Below are positions 17,941 to 26,014 of a DNA stretch of 64,000 nucleotides, piece by piece. The position numbers and the translations under genes are program-made. Numbering within the stretch: position 1 is the stretch's first letter; each line of letters begins with the position of its first letter. The stretch lies in NCBI GenBank assembly GCA_021107945.1, contig JAIORV010000201.1, positions 30,713 to 94,712 of the forward strand, read 5' to 3'. The notes below the pieces were generated by a model. The model worked only from the letters and a program-made list of their open reading frames with translations, ran no database searches and was not told the DNA's origin. The DNA comes from Vulcanimicrobiota bacterium. GTDB lineage: Bacteria > Vulcanimicrobiota > JAJTBE01.

Positions 17941-18819
17941 TCATCTCCGGCATCCGGCATTCGATTTGATATACGCATAATTCTCAACCGGGGATCCTTC
18001 CTGTTCTCTTGCAAGTTCAACCCCTCTTTTCAACGACCTGACGGCCTGCCTTACAAAATCAACCGATCTCTCACGACCTGCAATCTTGAAATTCTTTATG
18101 CCGGAACGGATAAAAAGTGGAAGAATCGGAGACAGATCAATCACAGGATAACACATCAGCCTGCCCCTGTTTATAATATTACCCTCACCGTCTGTTAAGC
18201 TGAGCCTGAGCTGGCAGAATGTGCTTTCGCGCGAATAGAGGTGAGAACCGGGAGGCGAGAGGCGGGATCCGTGGGGAAGGTTGCACCTGTGATTGTCGTT
18301 GAAACATATACCGCCATACGCAATTATTTCATACTCCATATCGGGAACGGCGCAAGTTATCGCTTCGATCTCGTCTATAAAAATACTCGTGTTAAGAATA
18401 ATCCTGGAAAATCCCAGAGATTTCACGAAACGAACCCCGGAAGGGTTGTATATCCCCATAAATGTGCTTGCGTGGAGGGGAAGATCAATCCCCATTTCCC
18501 TGATAAGCTCATAAACACAAAATGATCCCACGATTAACGCGTCAGGCTCTATCTTTGCCATATCCGACAGGAGTTTTTTCCATACATCCTCTTTACCGAT
18601 GGGTATGGAGCGGTTTATCGCCGCATAGAGCTTCACACCCGCTTCTCTTGTTATTTTGCGGGAGGTTCTGACATCCTCTATATCCATCTCGGCATACCCG
18701 GAACGGCCGCTCATCATCCTGGGACCCACATACACGGCATGCGCTCCCTCTTCAACCGCCGCCCTCACATGCTCCGGGCTTCCCCCGGGAGCGAGGATTT
18801 CTATTTTGTTTTTATTCAT
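17941..18819 (-). CDS. U32-family (UbiU/UbiV-like) protein
   Basis: Peptidase-U32 type TIM barrel: IEILAPGGSPEHVRAAVEEG near the start, then AVYVGPRMMSGR, and a middle HASTFMGIYN. Four conserved-type cysteines (GGICFNDNHRC, then STFCQLRL and GRLMCYPV) match those holding a 4Fe-4S cluster in UbiU/UbiV/RlhA relatives. Known members take part in oxygen-independent hydroxylation or have protease annotation; the function here is open. I start it at 18819, because the IEILAPG motif normally lies within the first ten residues. It is about 293 residues, shorter than collagenase-type U32 proteins. Three further U32-type genes lie at 29073-32497. Confidence 0.8.
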   Translation of the reverse strand: MNKNKIEILAPGGSPEHVRAAVEEGAHAVYVGPRMMSGRSGYAEMDIEDVRTSRKITREAGVKLYAAINRSIPIGKEDVWKKLLSDMAKIEPDALIVGSFCVYELIREMGIDLPLHASTFMGIYNPSGVRFVKSLGFSRIILNTSIFIDEIEAITCAVPDMEYEIIAYGGICFNDNHRCNLPHGSRLSPPGSHLYSRESTFCQLRLSLTDGEGNIINRGRLMCYPVIDLSPILPLFIRSGIKNFKIAGRERSVDFVRQAVRSLKRGVELAREQEGSPVENYAYIKSNAGCRR

Positions 18820-18883
18820 TGTTTCATTACTCTCTACAAAGGGTGACAAGATGAGTGATAAAAATAATTAAGACAGTCCGAGA

Positions 18884-19438
18884 CTAATCAATACTTTTTA
18901 GAATCTCATCAAATCTCATTGAAAAATCCTCGCACAATTCATCGTCAAATTTCTCAAGCCAGTGTTTCACGTGTTCAATATCAAAGGTAGGATTTTTCAG
19001 AATTATAGACCTTGCATCTTCAATATCTCTTGCCCTGCCTGAAAAAACCTTGTGGATTATCAAATCCTCAACGGCTGCAAACCTGATTTTACCGGCATTT
19101 GTACTTACCTCCACCGCTCTTTTGACAGCGGATCTTTCGAAATCGGTGAAAGAGAATATAAAATCAACCCTCATCCCCGTGTCGCCGTCAATCACGGGAA
19201 GCACCATTGTTGTTTCCACAAATTCACCGGGATTTTCCACAAGGATTCTCAGTTTTAGATCATCTAAAAGGCAGTATATAACATCCAATTCTTTAATTCC
19301 AATTCCCAGGGTTATATCAATATCCCTTGTAAACCTTGGCTCCCCATGGAACAGGACAGCTTGCCCCCCTATCACCATATACGGAATACCATTGTCATCG
19401 AGCTTATTTGCAATTTTTCCCATGAGTTCAAGGAACAC
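18884..19438 (-). CDS. nucleotidyltransferase of the AbiEii/DUF6036 type
   Basis: 184 residues from a GTG start (GAGGGTGA upstream; an in-frame ATG follows five codons later). The nucleotidyltransferase core is visible: VIGGQAVLFHGEPRFTRDID, with the GG and D-x-D type metal ligands, then MRVDFIFSFTDFE and the C-terminal helix region FAAVEDLIIHKVFSGRARD. Such proteins are toxins of type IV-like systems or stand-alone enzymes. It overlaps the upstream 66-residue gene by 11 bp, so the pair is translationally coupled. Confidence 0.8.
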   Translation of the reverse strand: MFLELMGKIANKLDDNGIPYMVIGGQAVLFHGEPRFTRDIDITLGIGIKELDVIYCLLDDLKLRILVENPGEFVETTMVLPVIDGDTGMRVDFIFSFTDFERSAVKRAVEVSTNAGKIRFAAVEDLIIHKVFSGRARDIEDARSIILKNPTFDIEHVKHWLEKFDDELCEDFSMRFDEILKSID

Positions 19439-19628
19439 TGTTTATCACCCTCGCCAATTTTATTTTAACGTCAATCCCCTCGAGAGGGTTTTCAGGAGGA
19501 AACACTCCGAGGGCGATCGCCTCATCATACATCGCGTCAAGGATACGATATTTTTCTTCAAGATCCATTTTTTCCTGTCGTTTAAAATTGTCCTCAAATT
19601 TTTTCAGGATTTTTTCGTTTTTTATCAT
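19428..19628 (-). CDS. small partner of the nucleotidyltransferase
   Basis: 66 residues, GGGGGAAAG about eight bases before the ATG. Mostly helical and charged (KKFEDNFKRQEKMDLEEKYR, then ILDAMYDEAIALGVF), without membrane segments. Small proteins of this kind often precede DUF6036-type nucleotidyltransferases. The tight overlap suggests an antitoxin- or chaperone-like partner, which is inference. Confidence 0.7.
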   Translation of the reverse strand: MIKNEKILKKFEDNFKRQEKMDLEEKYRILDAMYDEAIALGVFPPENPLEGIDVKIKLARVINSVP

Positions 19629-20111
19629 TACAATCTTTCCCCCATTTTGGGATGTGAGAAACGGGAAGCGGGATCCGTTCGCCGTTCGCCGTTCGCCGAA
19701 TTATGTTCGCCAAACCTCTCTGTGTCCTCTGTGATGAAAAAACATATCTGTCACCTTCTTTACCGGGAAGACGCTGAAGCGTCTGAAACAGCGAGGGTTG
19801 TGTGTATTCCCATCTTCCCCGGATGAATCCGGGGGTTATTCTCATGGGAGGTTTAAAAACCTCCGCTACCCAGCATCCGGACTTCGCCACCAATCCTTTC
19901 CTTCGTGATCTCCGTGACTTCTCTGAAACAAGTTCAGTGCAAATTGTTGTAAAAAAACACATCCGGCATCCGAATTCCGTTCGCCGTATTATCGCGGCAC
20001 GGGAGACGGGACCCGCACATCGTTCACCCCTCTCGTTCGCCGCATTCCGTTCGCCGTTCGCCTTATTTCTTTATTTCCTGATTTCCTTAGCGGTAAAATT
20101 CCTTCATTTCC
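19629..20111. repeat. repeat-filled gap (classes A, D, F, G)
   Basis: Contains TTCGCCG repeated three times in seven-base steps (about 19676-19697), class A pieces (CTCTGTGTCCTCTGTGATG at about 19721; GTGATCTCCGTGACTTCTC at about 19907), a class G palindrome (CTGAAACAAGTTCAG at about 19923), and a class D composite at 19762-19870 with hairpins GACGC-TGAA-GCGTC and GAGGTT-TAAA-AACCTC followed by CGCTACC. ORFs here are repeat artefacts. Confidence 0.7.
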
Positions 20112-21542
20112 TTATCCCTTATTCCTTATTTCCATGCTGGCGATTGCTGACCTGTATTTCTGATACGTATCCGCTATTTTGGCGGCAATAAGCGCCATTA
20201 TGAAGCTTAGAATTACAGTGCCCAGCATGTACCATCTGAGAATTGGCTTGCTATACATATCCGGAGCGGAGGCTTCGTCCAGGATCTGGATTTCGTTTGG
20301 ATTCTTGTATTCCTCGCTCCTTGCTTTTTCCACCTCAAGCTCCAGATATCCCAGCAGTTTTTCTTTAATAAGCACATCCCTGTTGAGGCGGCGGTATGAG
20401 TATGCGAGATCGGGGATCTCCTCGAATCTGTTATCCAATTCCGCTACAACCCCGTCCAGCGCCTGGCTTTTCGCTTTCTGGGAGATTGTCTCGGCATACG
20501 ATTCAATCAATAACGGGGTAAGGTCGGAACGGACTGTTGCAAGGTGAGCTTTGACTTTGTTTTTCAAAAGACCGCTCAATTCGTTGATCTCACCCTGGAT
20601 CTTCATCACCGTGGGGTTCTCTTCCGTCTTTGTCTGAAGCTCCTTTGCAAGCTCAACCTCTTTTAATATAAGCTGCTGATAAAGTTTCGATATTGCCTCG
20701 TTCCCCAGGAGTTGCGAATAATCAAGTTCACTGCTTGATTTTTCCGCCTGTTGGGTAAACTTCTTCCTGAGAGCGGACAGCCTGCTGTTCATCTGACTAT
20801 AACTGACGCTTGAAACAACGCTCATAGCTTTTATGTTGGCATAATATTCAAGCATCGCCTGAAGTTCCGCGGGGGGATCAACCACTTTTTCCCTGTTTTG
20901 GAAAGCAAGCAGTTTATTCTCCAACCCGTAAAGCTCCTTCTTTACCTTATCCCTTTGCTTCTCCATATTGATACGATGCAATTCTGCAAGGGTCATGTTG
21001 GAAGATTTCGAAAACCTTTTATATTCCTCGACATAGTAATTCGCCACCCATGCCGATAGTTTCGGATTCCTTGTCTCCACGGTTATTTCAACGACTTTGG
21101 CTTCCTCGAGTTTAATTTTCACATAGCGGGGAAGTAATTTTAGAAGCTCAACTCTTGGCTTTTTGATATCCTTACCGAATATTTGCGATCCAAATTTATC
21201 TATAACATTATTTGAAACCGTATTTCCCTCAAGGATTGAAACGGCATATGTGCTCAGGTCGCCAGATGCGCTTATAAGACCGGACAACCCAAGGGAATCG
21301 AGTATTCCTCCACCGGGTGAGGTAAGAGGGAAGAAAAAGCTCGCCTTTGCTTCGTAATATTTTGGGGAGAGAAATGTATAAAACGTTCCGGCAGCAAGGA
21401 ACAGCACAAATGTAACAGCAACGACAACGCAATGTCTTCTTAAATATAAAAGCCAGCGGACAAATGAGTCCCCGACTTCGCTGGATTTGCCGTTTTTATC
21501 GCTCCGGCTTGAATTGTTCTTATTGTTTTCGTATTCTGACAT
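20112..21542 (-). CDS. Wzz/GNVR-type polysaccharide chain-length or export protein
   Basis: 476 residues. A cytoplasmic N-terminus rich in Asn, Ser and Lys, a first membrane helix at about 37-55 (VVVAVTFVLFLAAGTFYTFL), a long periplasmic coiled-coil region with a typical Wzz N-terminal beta part (YYEAKASFFFPL), and a second helix near 435-460 (LRWYMLGTVILSFIMALIAA). This is the chain-length determinant architecture of Wzz and of BY-kinase modulators, but no kinase domain is attached. With the GT4 enzyme at 26015 it suggests surface polysaccharide synthesis. It is the last gene downstream of the small-protein cluster; no clear ribosome binding site. Confidence 0.85.
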   Translation of the reverse strand: MSEYENNKNNSSRSDKNGKSSEVGDSFVRWLLYLRRHCVVVAVTFVLFLAAGTFYTFLSPKYYEAKASFFFPLTSPGGGILDSLGLSGLISASGDLSTYAVSILEGNTVSNNVIDKFGSQIFGKDIKKPRVELLKLLPRYVKIKLEEAKVVEITVETRNPKLSAWVANYYVEEYKRFSKSSNMTLAELHRINMEKQRDKVKKELYGLENKLLAFQNREKVVDPPAELQAMLEYYANIKAMSVVSSVSYSQMNSRLSALRKKFTQQAEKSSSELDYSQLLGNEAISKLYQQLILKEVELAKELQTKTEENPTVMKIQGEINELSGLLKNKVKAHLATVRSDLTPLLIESYAETISQKAKSQALDGVVAELDNRFEEIPDLAYSYRRLNRDVLIKEKLLGYLELEVEKARSEEYKNPNEIQILDEASAPDMYSKPILRWYMLGTVILSFIMALIAAKIADTYQKYRSAIASMEIRNKG

Positions 21543-21620
21543 ATTCAGGGATAATTTATATTAATACAGTTAAAACCCTTTCTTTACCCCGTTAATATTG
21601 GCAACAACAACTAATTAATA

Positions 21621-22166
21621 TTAGTCAGGCAACGACAGATACAGGGCGCTCAGTCCAATTGTAACTACTCCTCCAACCCCGATAGTGGCAATAGTGCTTA
21701 AGCCAAAAACCATAGCAAACATGGAGGACATTGCCCCCATCCCTCCGCAGTAAACCAATGTCTCCGGGGCATTAACAATAAGGTTTCTTAACTTTGAATG
21801 CCCTGATTTTTTACCCAATTTTGCAACATCTGACTCCAATTTGAGGGTATCTTTTTCCAACCGGGCTTTTTGGGATTCAAGGTCATTCACTTTCCCTTTG
21901 CCTCCTATGGCCGCTCCTACCAGGAAACCCATTCCACCGCTTACAGCGGCTGTACTTTTGGGATTCTTCTTTGCAAAATTCATACACGCCTTTAATTCAC
22001 TGCGTATTTTTCCCCATAATTTTTCATCCTTCCTGTCTTCCGTTCCTGTCAATGTGACTTTATCTTCAGAGATGGATAAAGATTGCTCTGCTTGATTGCC
22101 TCGATTATTAGTGCATTTTGTTTTATTGTTTTCAATTAATTTGCAATTATTATTGGTAACATTCAC
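21621..22166 (-). CDS. small glycine-rich membrane protein, cluster member 6
   Basis: I place the start at a GTG at 22166, which has GAGG eight bases upstream and gives an N-terminus MNVTNNN like its neighbours; GTG at 22175 is the alternative. About 181 residues: a disordered Asn/Lys-rich segment, the motif EDKVTLTGTED (about 35-45), a helix, then NPKSTAAVSGGMGFLVGAAI, a coiled coil (about 92-120) and two C-terminal hydrophobic Gly-rich segments. The N-P-x5-9-G-G-x-GFL-x-G pattern resembles the membrane anchor of ElaB/YqjD (DUF883) proteins. Function unknown. Confidence 0.65.
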   Translation of the reverse strand: MNVTNNNCKLIENNKTKCTNNRGNQAEQSLSISEDKVTLTGTEDRKDEKLWGKIRSELKACMNFAKKNPKSTAAVSGGMGFLVGAAIGGKGKVNDLESQKARLEKDTLKLESDVAKLGKKSGHSKLRNLIVNAPETLVYCGGMGAMSSMFAMVFGLSTIATIGVGGVVTIGLSALYLSLPD

Positions 22167-22205
22167 TTTATCCACCTCATCTCACATTAATATAAATTTC
22201 CTGCC

Positions 22206-22721
22206 TTATAGTTTTCTGCCAACATGCTTTCCAATTTTGGCTGCGGCAAGAGTGGTAACGCCCACAAAACCGATTCCTGCAATAAGCCCGGCAGGTCCGC
22301 CTGCCACTCCGGCTACGATAGGAATAACCGCTCCTGAAAGATGGATTCCCGCCGCCAGTCCGAATACTCCTCCGACAACCTTGCCGACAGTTCCCTTGAT
22401 TCCTGTTTTAATATCGGCAACTGTCTTCGCTCCCTTTTCGAGAATGCCACCACTATGACGGGAAACACCATACCCTACAGCCATAGATGTGCCGAATATT
22501 CCCGCCTGGGTCGCTACGGGATGTTCTTTTGCAAATTTACCGAGCTTATCTGCCGCTGATTCCACATGCTTCCCAACAGATGTGAATTTATCGGTAATGT
22601 TTCCATGTCCATTGCTCTCATCCACTGTGGGCTTACTATTTAATTCATTTTTCAGCATATCCACTTGATTTCTCAGATCCGATATTTGTGTTGATTTATC
22701 ATTTGTTGCTACTGCGTTCAT
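22206..22721 (-). CDS. small glycine-rich membrane protein, cluster member 5
   Basis: Start at ATG 22721 because GGGAGAAG lies six bases upstream; longer in-frame starts lack a site and would run through the operator at 22789. About 171 residues: MNAVATND, a heptad region (QISDLRNQVDMLKNELNSK), amphipathic helix (SVGKHVESAADKLGKFAKE), then HPVATQAGIFGTSMAVGYG and two long Gly/Ala/Val segments (GLAAGIHLSGAVIPIVAGVA). It shares the (N/H)P...G...G pattern with members 2, 4 and 6. Function unknown; probably membrane attached. Confidence 0.65.
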   Translation of the reverse strand: MNAVATNDKSTQISDLRNQVDMLKNELNSKPTVDESNGHGNITDKFTSVGKHVESAADKLGKFAKEHPVATQAGIFGTSMAVGYGVSRHSGGILEKGAKTVADIKTGIKGTVGKVVGGVFGLAAGIHLSGAVIPIVAGVAGGPAGLIAGIGFVGVTTLAAAKIGKHVGRKL

Positions 22722-22788
22722 TTTCATCTTCTCCCTGTTTTTAGAATTTTTCATCTTCGTTCTATATGTTATGATAGCATTACCCGAT

Positions 22789-22817
22789 GTCGCATGTAAG
22801 TTCCAGTCATGTTCCAA
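22789..22817 (-). promoter_or_regulatory. TGGAAC direct-repeat operator/promoter upstream of member 5
   Basis: On the minus strand: TGGAACA, TGGAACT and TGCGACA start exactly 11 bp apart. TATCAT lies 11 nt after the third unit and CTTACA 18 nt before it, a plausible -10/-35 pair overlapped by the repeats. The element ends 67 bp before the start codon. The same layout recurs at 23550 and 25689. Confidence 0.65.
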
Positions 22818-22923
22818 ATTCTCGTATTATTCAGACCCCTTGTGAACTTTTGTTAAACATTTATTTAAATAAATAAACGGGAGATTATTGTCATCTCCCG
22901 CTTGTATGTTAACTTCAACTTTC

Positions 22924-23493
22924 CTATGCCACTTTCATCTTTTCCATTCTCCGCTTGACAACTGCATCAACGACTACAGCCGTTGTTCCCAGTCTCAAGC
23001 CTTCCTTAACAATTGTACTTACAACCGGGTGTTTTTTAGGAAAATTCTTGATTTCTCTTTTTGAATTCCTTACAGTGCCGGCTACCTTATCATTAACTTT
23101 TCCCATAACATCAGTCTTTTCAATGGCAATTCCCGCCAGAATCCCGGCGCCTGCGGTAATCAGAGTTGTCATTTTGGGATTTTCAGTTACAAATTCTTCA
23201 CACTTATCTGATGCGGATTGTGCGCCTTCCCTGACTGTCTGCCCTGCTGTTTTCGCATACTCCTTACCCCTGGCAAGGTAATCACCCGATGTGCTCAGAA
23301 GATTTGATTTTCCCATCTGGGATTTCAACTCGGCAATTTCTCTTTTCAGTGTCTCAATCTCGTTTTCTCCGCCCTGTCCCAATTTCACACTGTCTCCCTT
23401 TGTCGGGACATTTGTTTCAGTTTTATTTTCAACAGTTTTCGCCTTATAAGCGGCTCCGGTTTCATTCTTCATTCCTGCATTTATTGTATTCAT
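22924..23493 (-). CDS. small coiled-coil/membrane-anchor protein, cluster member 4
   Basis: 189 residues, AGGAGG before the ATG. Order: MNTINAGMKNETG and a disordered Lys/Thr/Glu-rich stretch, the motif GDSVKLGQGG (about 33-42), a coiled coil (ETLKREIAELKSQMGK), an amphipathic helix with YLARGKEYAKTAGQTVREG reminiscent of DUF883/apolipoprotein-like helices, then FVTENPKMTTLITAGAGILA, and a second NP/HP segment FPKKHPVVSTIVKEGLRLG. It is monocistronic with its own TGGAAC element. Function unknown; expected to associate with a membrane. Confidence 0.65.
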   Translation of the reverse strand: MNTINAGMKNETGAAYKAKTVENKTETNVPTKGDSVKLGQGGENEIETLKREIAELKSQMGKSNLLSTSGDYLARGKEYAKTAGQTVREGAQSASDKCEEFVTENPKMTTLITAGAGILAGIAIEKTDVMGKVNDKVAGTVRNSKREIKNFPKKHPVVSTIVKEGLRLGTTAVVVDAVVKRRMEKMKVA

Positions 23494-23549
23494 TTTAATT
23501 TCCTCCTCAGTTCTTTTGTGTTTTCTATTGTTATATTATCACTGCCTGA

Positions 23550-23578
23550 TGTCGCATGTAAGTTCCAGCCATGTTCCA
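23550..23578 (-). promoter_or_regulatory. TGGAAC direct-repeat operator/promoter upstream of member 4
   Basis: Minus strand TGGAACA, TGGAACT, TGCGACA in 11-bp steps, then 11 nt and TAATAT. It is nearly identical to the copy at 22789 and ends 56 bp before the ATG at 23493. Confidence 0.65.
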
Positions 23579-23599
23579 AATTGTTTTGAATTTATATAT

Positions 23600-24211
23600 T
23601 TACCAGGTTGTCAATTCCGTTTCACCGGATATTTCCTTGTTCTTTGGATTTACTTTCGTATGAACGATGTCGATCAGGCTATACATCGGATCGTTTTCCA
23701 ACTCCTTGAGATTGAGACTGATATAACCGCCATAGACATCGGTAACCGGGTCATAAAGCATCATGCCGAAAGTGTCCTTTTGGCTGTCATATTGGGATAC
23801 CTCGCCCTTGAGATAATACATCCCTATGCTAAGCGCAATCGGGTCTTTTGGTCTGGGTTCGGTCCGCAGGTAGTCGATCATCACCGGGTAAAGCTGTTTG
23901 GTTCTGCAGTCTTTCGGTTTTACATATTTGTCGCTCCAGTGATAGGCGACAAAATCATCTTTAAATTTGTCGGCAACTGTCAGACCTTCAGGGAATCCAT
24001 GAGTCTTATATTTCTTCTGTGGAGTGGAATTCCTGAACATATTCAAAAGGATCTTCCCCGCGTCGATCTCCCGGGGCATCGCCTTGCTTACCGTATCTCC
24101 TGAGAATGTGTCTCCCACCGCCTGTTTATGAACCGTATAACCCGGTTTCCTTGCGGTGATTACATTATTAATATCCCTTGCGTTTATATTTGCATTTTGA
24201 ATTATCATCAT
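23600..24211 (-). CDS. uncharacterised 203-residue protein, cluster member 3
   Basis: AAGGAGG precedes two adjacent ATGs (24211 and 24208; the second has the better spacing). N-terminus MIIQNANINARDINN, then GDTFSGDTVS at about 33-42, echoing the D-(S/T/K)-(V/F) motif of neighbouring proteins. The remainder is globular and soluble with aromatic-rich strands (FVAYHWSDKYVKP, GMYYLKGEVSQYDSQKDTFG, YDPVTDVYGGYISLNL). There is no Gly-rich anchor. I do not recognise the fold. It ends the transcript of members 1 and 2. Confidence 0.65.
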   Translation of the reverse strand: MMIIQNANINARDINNVITARKPGYTVHKQAVGDTFSGDTVSKAMPREIDAGKILLNMFRNSTPQKKYKTHGFPEGLTVADKFKDDFVAYHWSDKYVKPKDCRTKQLYPVMIDYLRTEPRPKDPIALSIGMYYLKGEVSQYDSQKDTFGMMLYDPVTDVYGGYISLNLKELENDPMYSLIDIVHTKVNPKNKEISGETELTTW

Positions 24212-24223
24212 GCTTCCTCCTTG

Positions 24224-24763
24224 TTAAACCATATCTCTAAGTGAATATGTCGCCCCGAAACCCACGCCGAGAGCCATGCTTATTCCTATAATTCCCCATG
24301 CTATAGGACCTCCTGCAATACCTCCGGCCAGTGGGACGCCGATTACCATACCCAACCCGGATCCCATGAGCATGTCCATACACAGAGTGCCAGGTTTTAC
24401 AGGTCTCCTGAAGAGCTTGTTCTTTTTAGCTTTTTTCAACTCCGCCTTTTTCTCCAGCATTTCCTGTTTCTTTTCATTAAGGCGTTCAATATCCAACGCT
24501 ATTTCCCGTGCCTTTTGTTGCTTTTCCAGACTATACCCGGCAAGAAACCCCGCTGTGCCGCTCACAGTTGATGAAGCGGCGGGATGTTCTCCGGCAAATT
24601 CCCGGAGAGCCTCTATATTGTCGGTTTCCTCATTGCCACTTCCGGTTATATGAACGGAATCGGTTTGGTTAAGGGCGGAAGACTTATTATCGGTCATATT
24701 TCCACCAACAGAAGGGGTTTTTCCGATTCCGCATTTATCTTTTATTAAGTTAAGTATTTTCAT
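24224..24763 (-). CDS. small glycine-rich membrane protein, cluster member 2
   Basis: Start at ATG 24763 with GGGAG ten bases upstream; the GTG at 24790 overlaps the previous stop and has no better site. About 179 residues: MKILNLIKDKCGIG, a Ser/Asn-rich stretch, TDSVHITGSGNEETDN, then FAGEHPAASSTVSGTAGFLA, a strongly charged coiled coil (QQKAREIALDIERLNEKKQE), a basic patch (KKAKKNKLFRRPVK) and two Gly/Ala/Ile membrane segments. Same architecture as member 6. Function unknown. Confidence 0.65.
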   Translation of the reverse strand: MKILNLIKDKCGIGKTPSVGGNMTDNKSSALNQTDSVHITGSGNEETDNIEALREFAGEHPAASSTVSGTAGFLAGYSLEKQQKAREIALDIERLNEKKQEMLEKKAELKKAKKNKLFRRPVKPGTLCMDMLMGSGLGMVIGVPLAGGIAGGPIAWGIIGISMALGVGFGATYSLRDMV

Positions 24764-24786
24764 AATTGGCCATCTCCCGATGTATT

Positions 24787-25623
24787 TCACTTGATTAATT
24801 TGCCTGTAATATATTTTCCTAATTTAATCATAGTTTTGTCCGTGAAACTGCTATTTTTCTGAGAATCGGACGAATCGGACGAAATACCATTATTTGATTT
24901 TGCCTGATTCTCTTTATTATTTTCCACTTTTTCAGCGATAACAGTTTCCCCGGCAATCTTCTCACCATTTGCTTCATTTAATTCATTCGCCGGTATATTG
25001 TTTTCCGAATCAGGCACTTGCTCGCCGTTTGCCAGGGTATGAAGAGTCTGATATATTTGTGAAGCAAATTCATTGTCGGAATTTTTCAACTCAGGGTTTT
25101 TATCCATAATATTTACAGCAAAGCCCGCGACTCCCGGTATTAAATCCATCAGGTCATCACTGCCGGACGATTTACCGCCTTTCTGAGAGGGAGACTCCAT
25201 ACCAAGTTCATTTTTGAGCGAGCCTACTTCTTCTTTCAATTTTTTCAGCTCCACCATCTTTTTCAGCTCTTTAAATTCTTTTGTAAGGACCGCCAATTCT
25301 TCGTCGGGAGACAGGGGTTTGTTTTTTTTCGCCTTCATTTTATTCAATTCCTGAGACTCTTTTTTCAATTTAGCGATTTCTTCATCCAGGGTCATCGGAC
25401 GATTTTCTTCCTGTCCTTGCTGACTCGCCGTCATTTCCGCTTTCATCTGTTTGAGTGCTTCCAACTCTTCCCTCAGCACCGTCGCTTCACTATCCGCCTT
25501 AGTGGGCGCAAAGCTGTCCGCGGTATTGGTTGTCGCCTCGTTTTGCTCTCCGATATTTGCGGAATGCAATCCCGTAGATTGAAGCCGATTTTGGCCGCTT
25601 GCTATATTGTCAATGTTATTCAT
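24787..25623 (-). CDS. coiled-coil protein, cluster member 1
   Basis: GGGAGGAATTGAA leads to ATG 25623, giving about 278 residues. MNNIDNIASGQNRLQ, a Thr/Asn-rich segment, the motif ADSFAPTKAD (about 36-45), then about 110 residues of Lys/Glu/Leu heptads with three related units (LREELEALKQMKAE; LDEEIAKLKKESQELNKMKA; PDEELAVLTKEFKELKKM), a hydrophobic patch (LMDLIPGVAGFAVNIM), and a disordered Ser/Asn-rich tail ending KLGKYITGKLIK. No known domain. First gene of the transcript with members 2 and 3. Confidence 0.65.
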   Translation of the reverse strand: MNNIDNIASGQNRLQSTGLHSANIGEQNEATTNTADSFAPTKADSEATVLREELEALKQMKAEMTASQQGQEENRPMTLDEEIAKLKKESQELNKMKAKKNKPLSPDEELAVLTKEFKELKKMVELKKLKEEVGSLKNELGMESPSQKGGKSSGSDDLMDLIPGVAGFAVNIMDKNPELKNSDNEFASQIYQTLHTLANGEQVPDSENNIPANELNEANGEKIAGETVIAEKVENNKENQAKSNNGISSDSSDSQKNSSFTDKTMIKLGKYITGKLIK

Positions 25624-25688
25624 TTCAATTCCTCCCACCTTATTCGGACAATCACAATATCTTATATTAATACAATAACGTTATTCAT

Positions 25689-25717
25689 TGTCGCAAGTAA
25701 GTTCCATGAGTGTTCCA
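25689..25717 (-). promoter_or_regulatory. TGGAAC direct-repeat operator/promoter upstream of member 1
   Basis: Minus strand TGGAACA, TGGAACT, TGCGACA in 11-bp steps. The spacer bases differ from the other two copies while the spacing is kept, and TATTGT lies 11 nt downstream. It ends 65 bp before ATG 25623. Confidence 0.65.
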
Positions 25718-25754
25718 ACTTGTTTTCTTTAAACATCAAAGTCTCTATATTTTC

Positions 25755-25860
25755 CCGTTTCCCGTTTCCCACTTCCCATTCACCGCAGAGGTAATACCAT
25801 TTTTCCTTACCCATCCTCTGTATATTCTGCGTGTTTTGCGGTGAAAAACAATGATACCGA
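25755..25860. repeat. class F and class A repeats
   Basis: CCCGTTTCCCGTTTCCCAC, a seven-base periodic tract, runs into a class A pair in opposite orientation: ATTCACCGCAGAGG and GCGTGTTTTGCGGTGAA. The remaining gap up to 26014 is AT-rich with no feature I recognise. Confidence 0.6.
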
Positions 25861-26014
25861 ACAGTTACCTTGACTTTTAAAGCTTTTTTGGTATCCTTAT
25901 ATTAATATCGTCAGGTTTTCGTCTCAAATCCAAAATCTATCGAGGATTCATAGGGTGTATTGGAGAATTATATAATTAATACTATTATTCCAATTGATAA
26001 AGAACTTAAAAACT

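Noticed and set aside
19594..19962. Conserved small ORF reading VAEVFKPPMRITPGFIRG
   Set aside because: The same peptide arises at 41263 and 54503 because class D composites are similar; codon position shows no constraint and palindromes explain the similarity.
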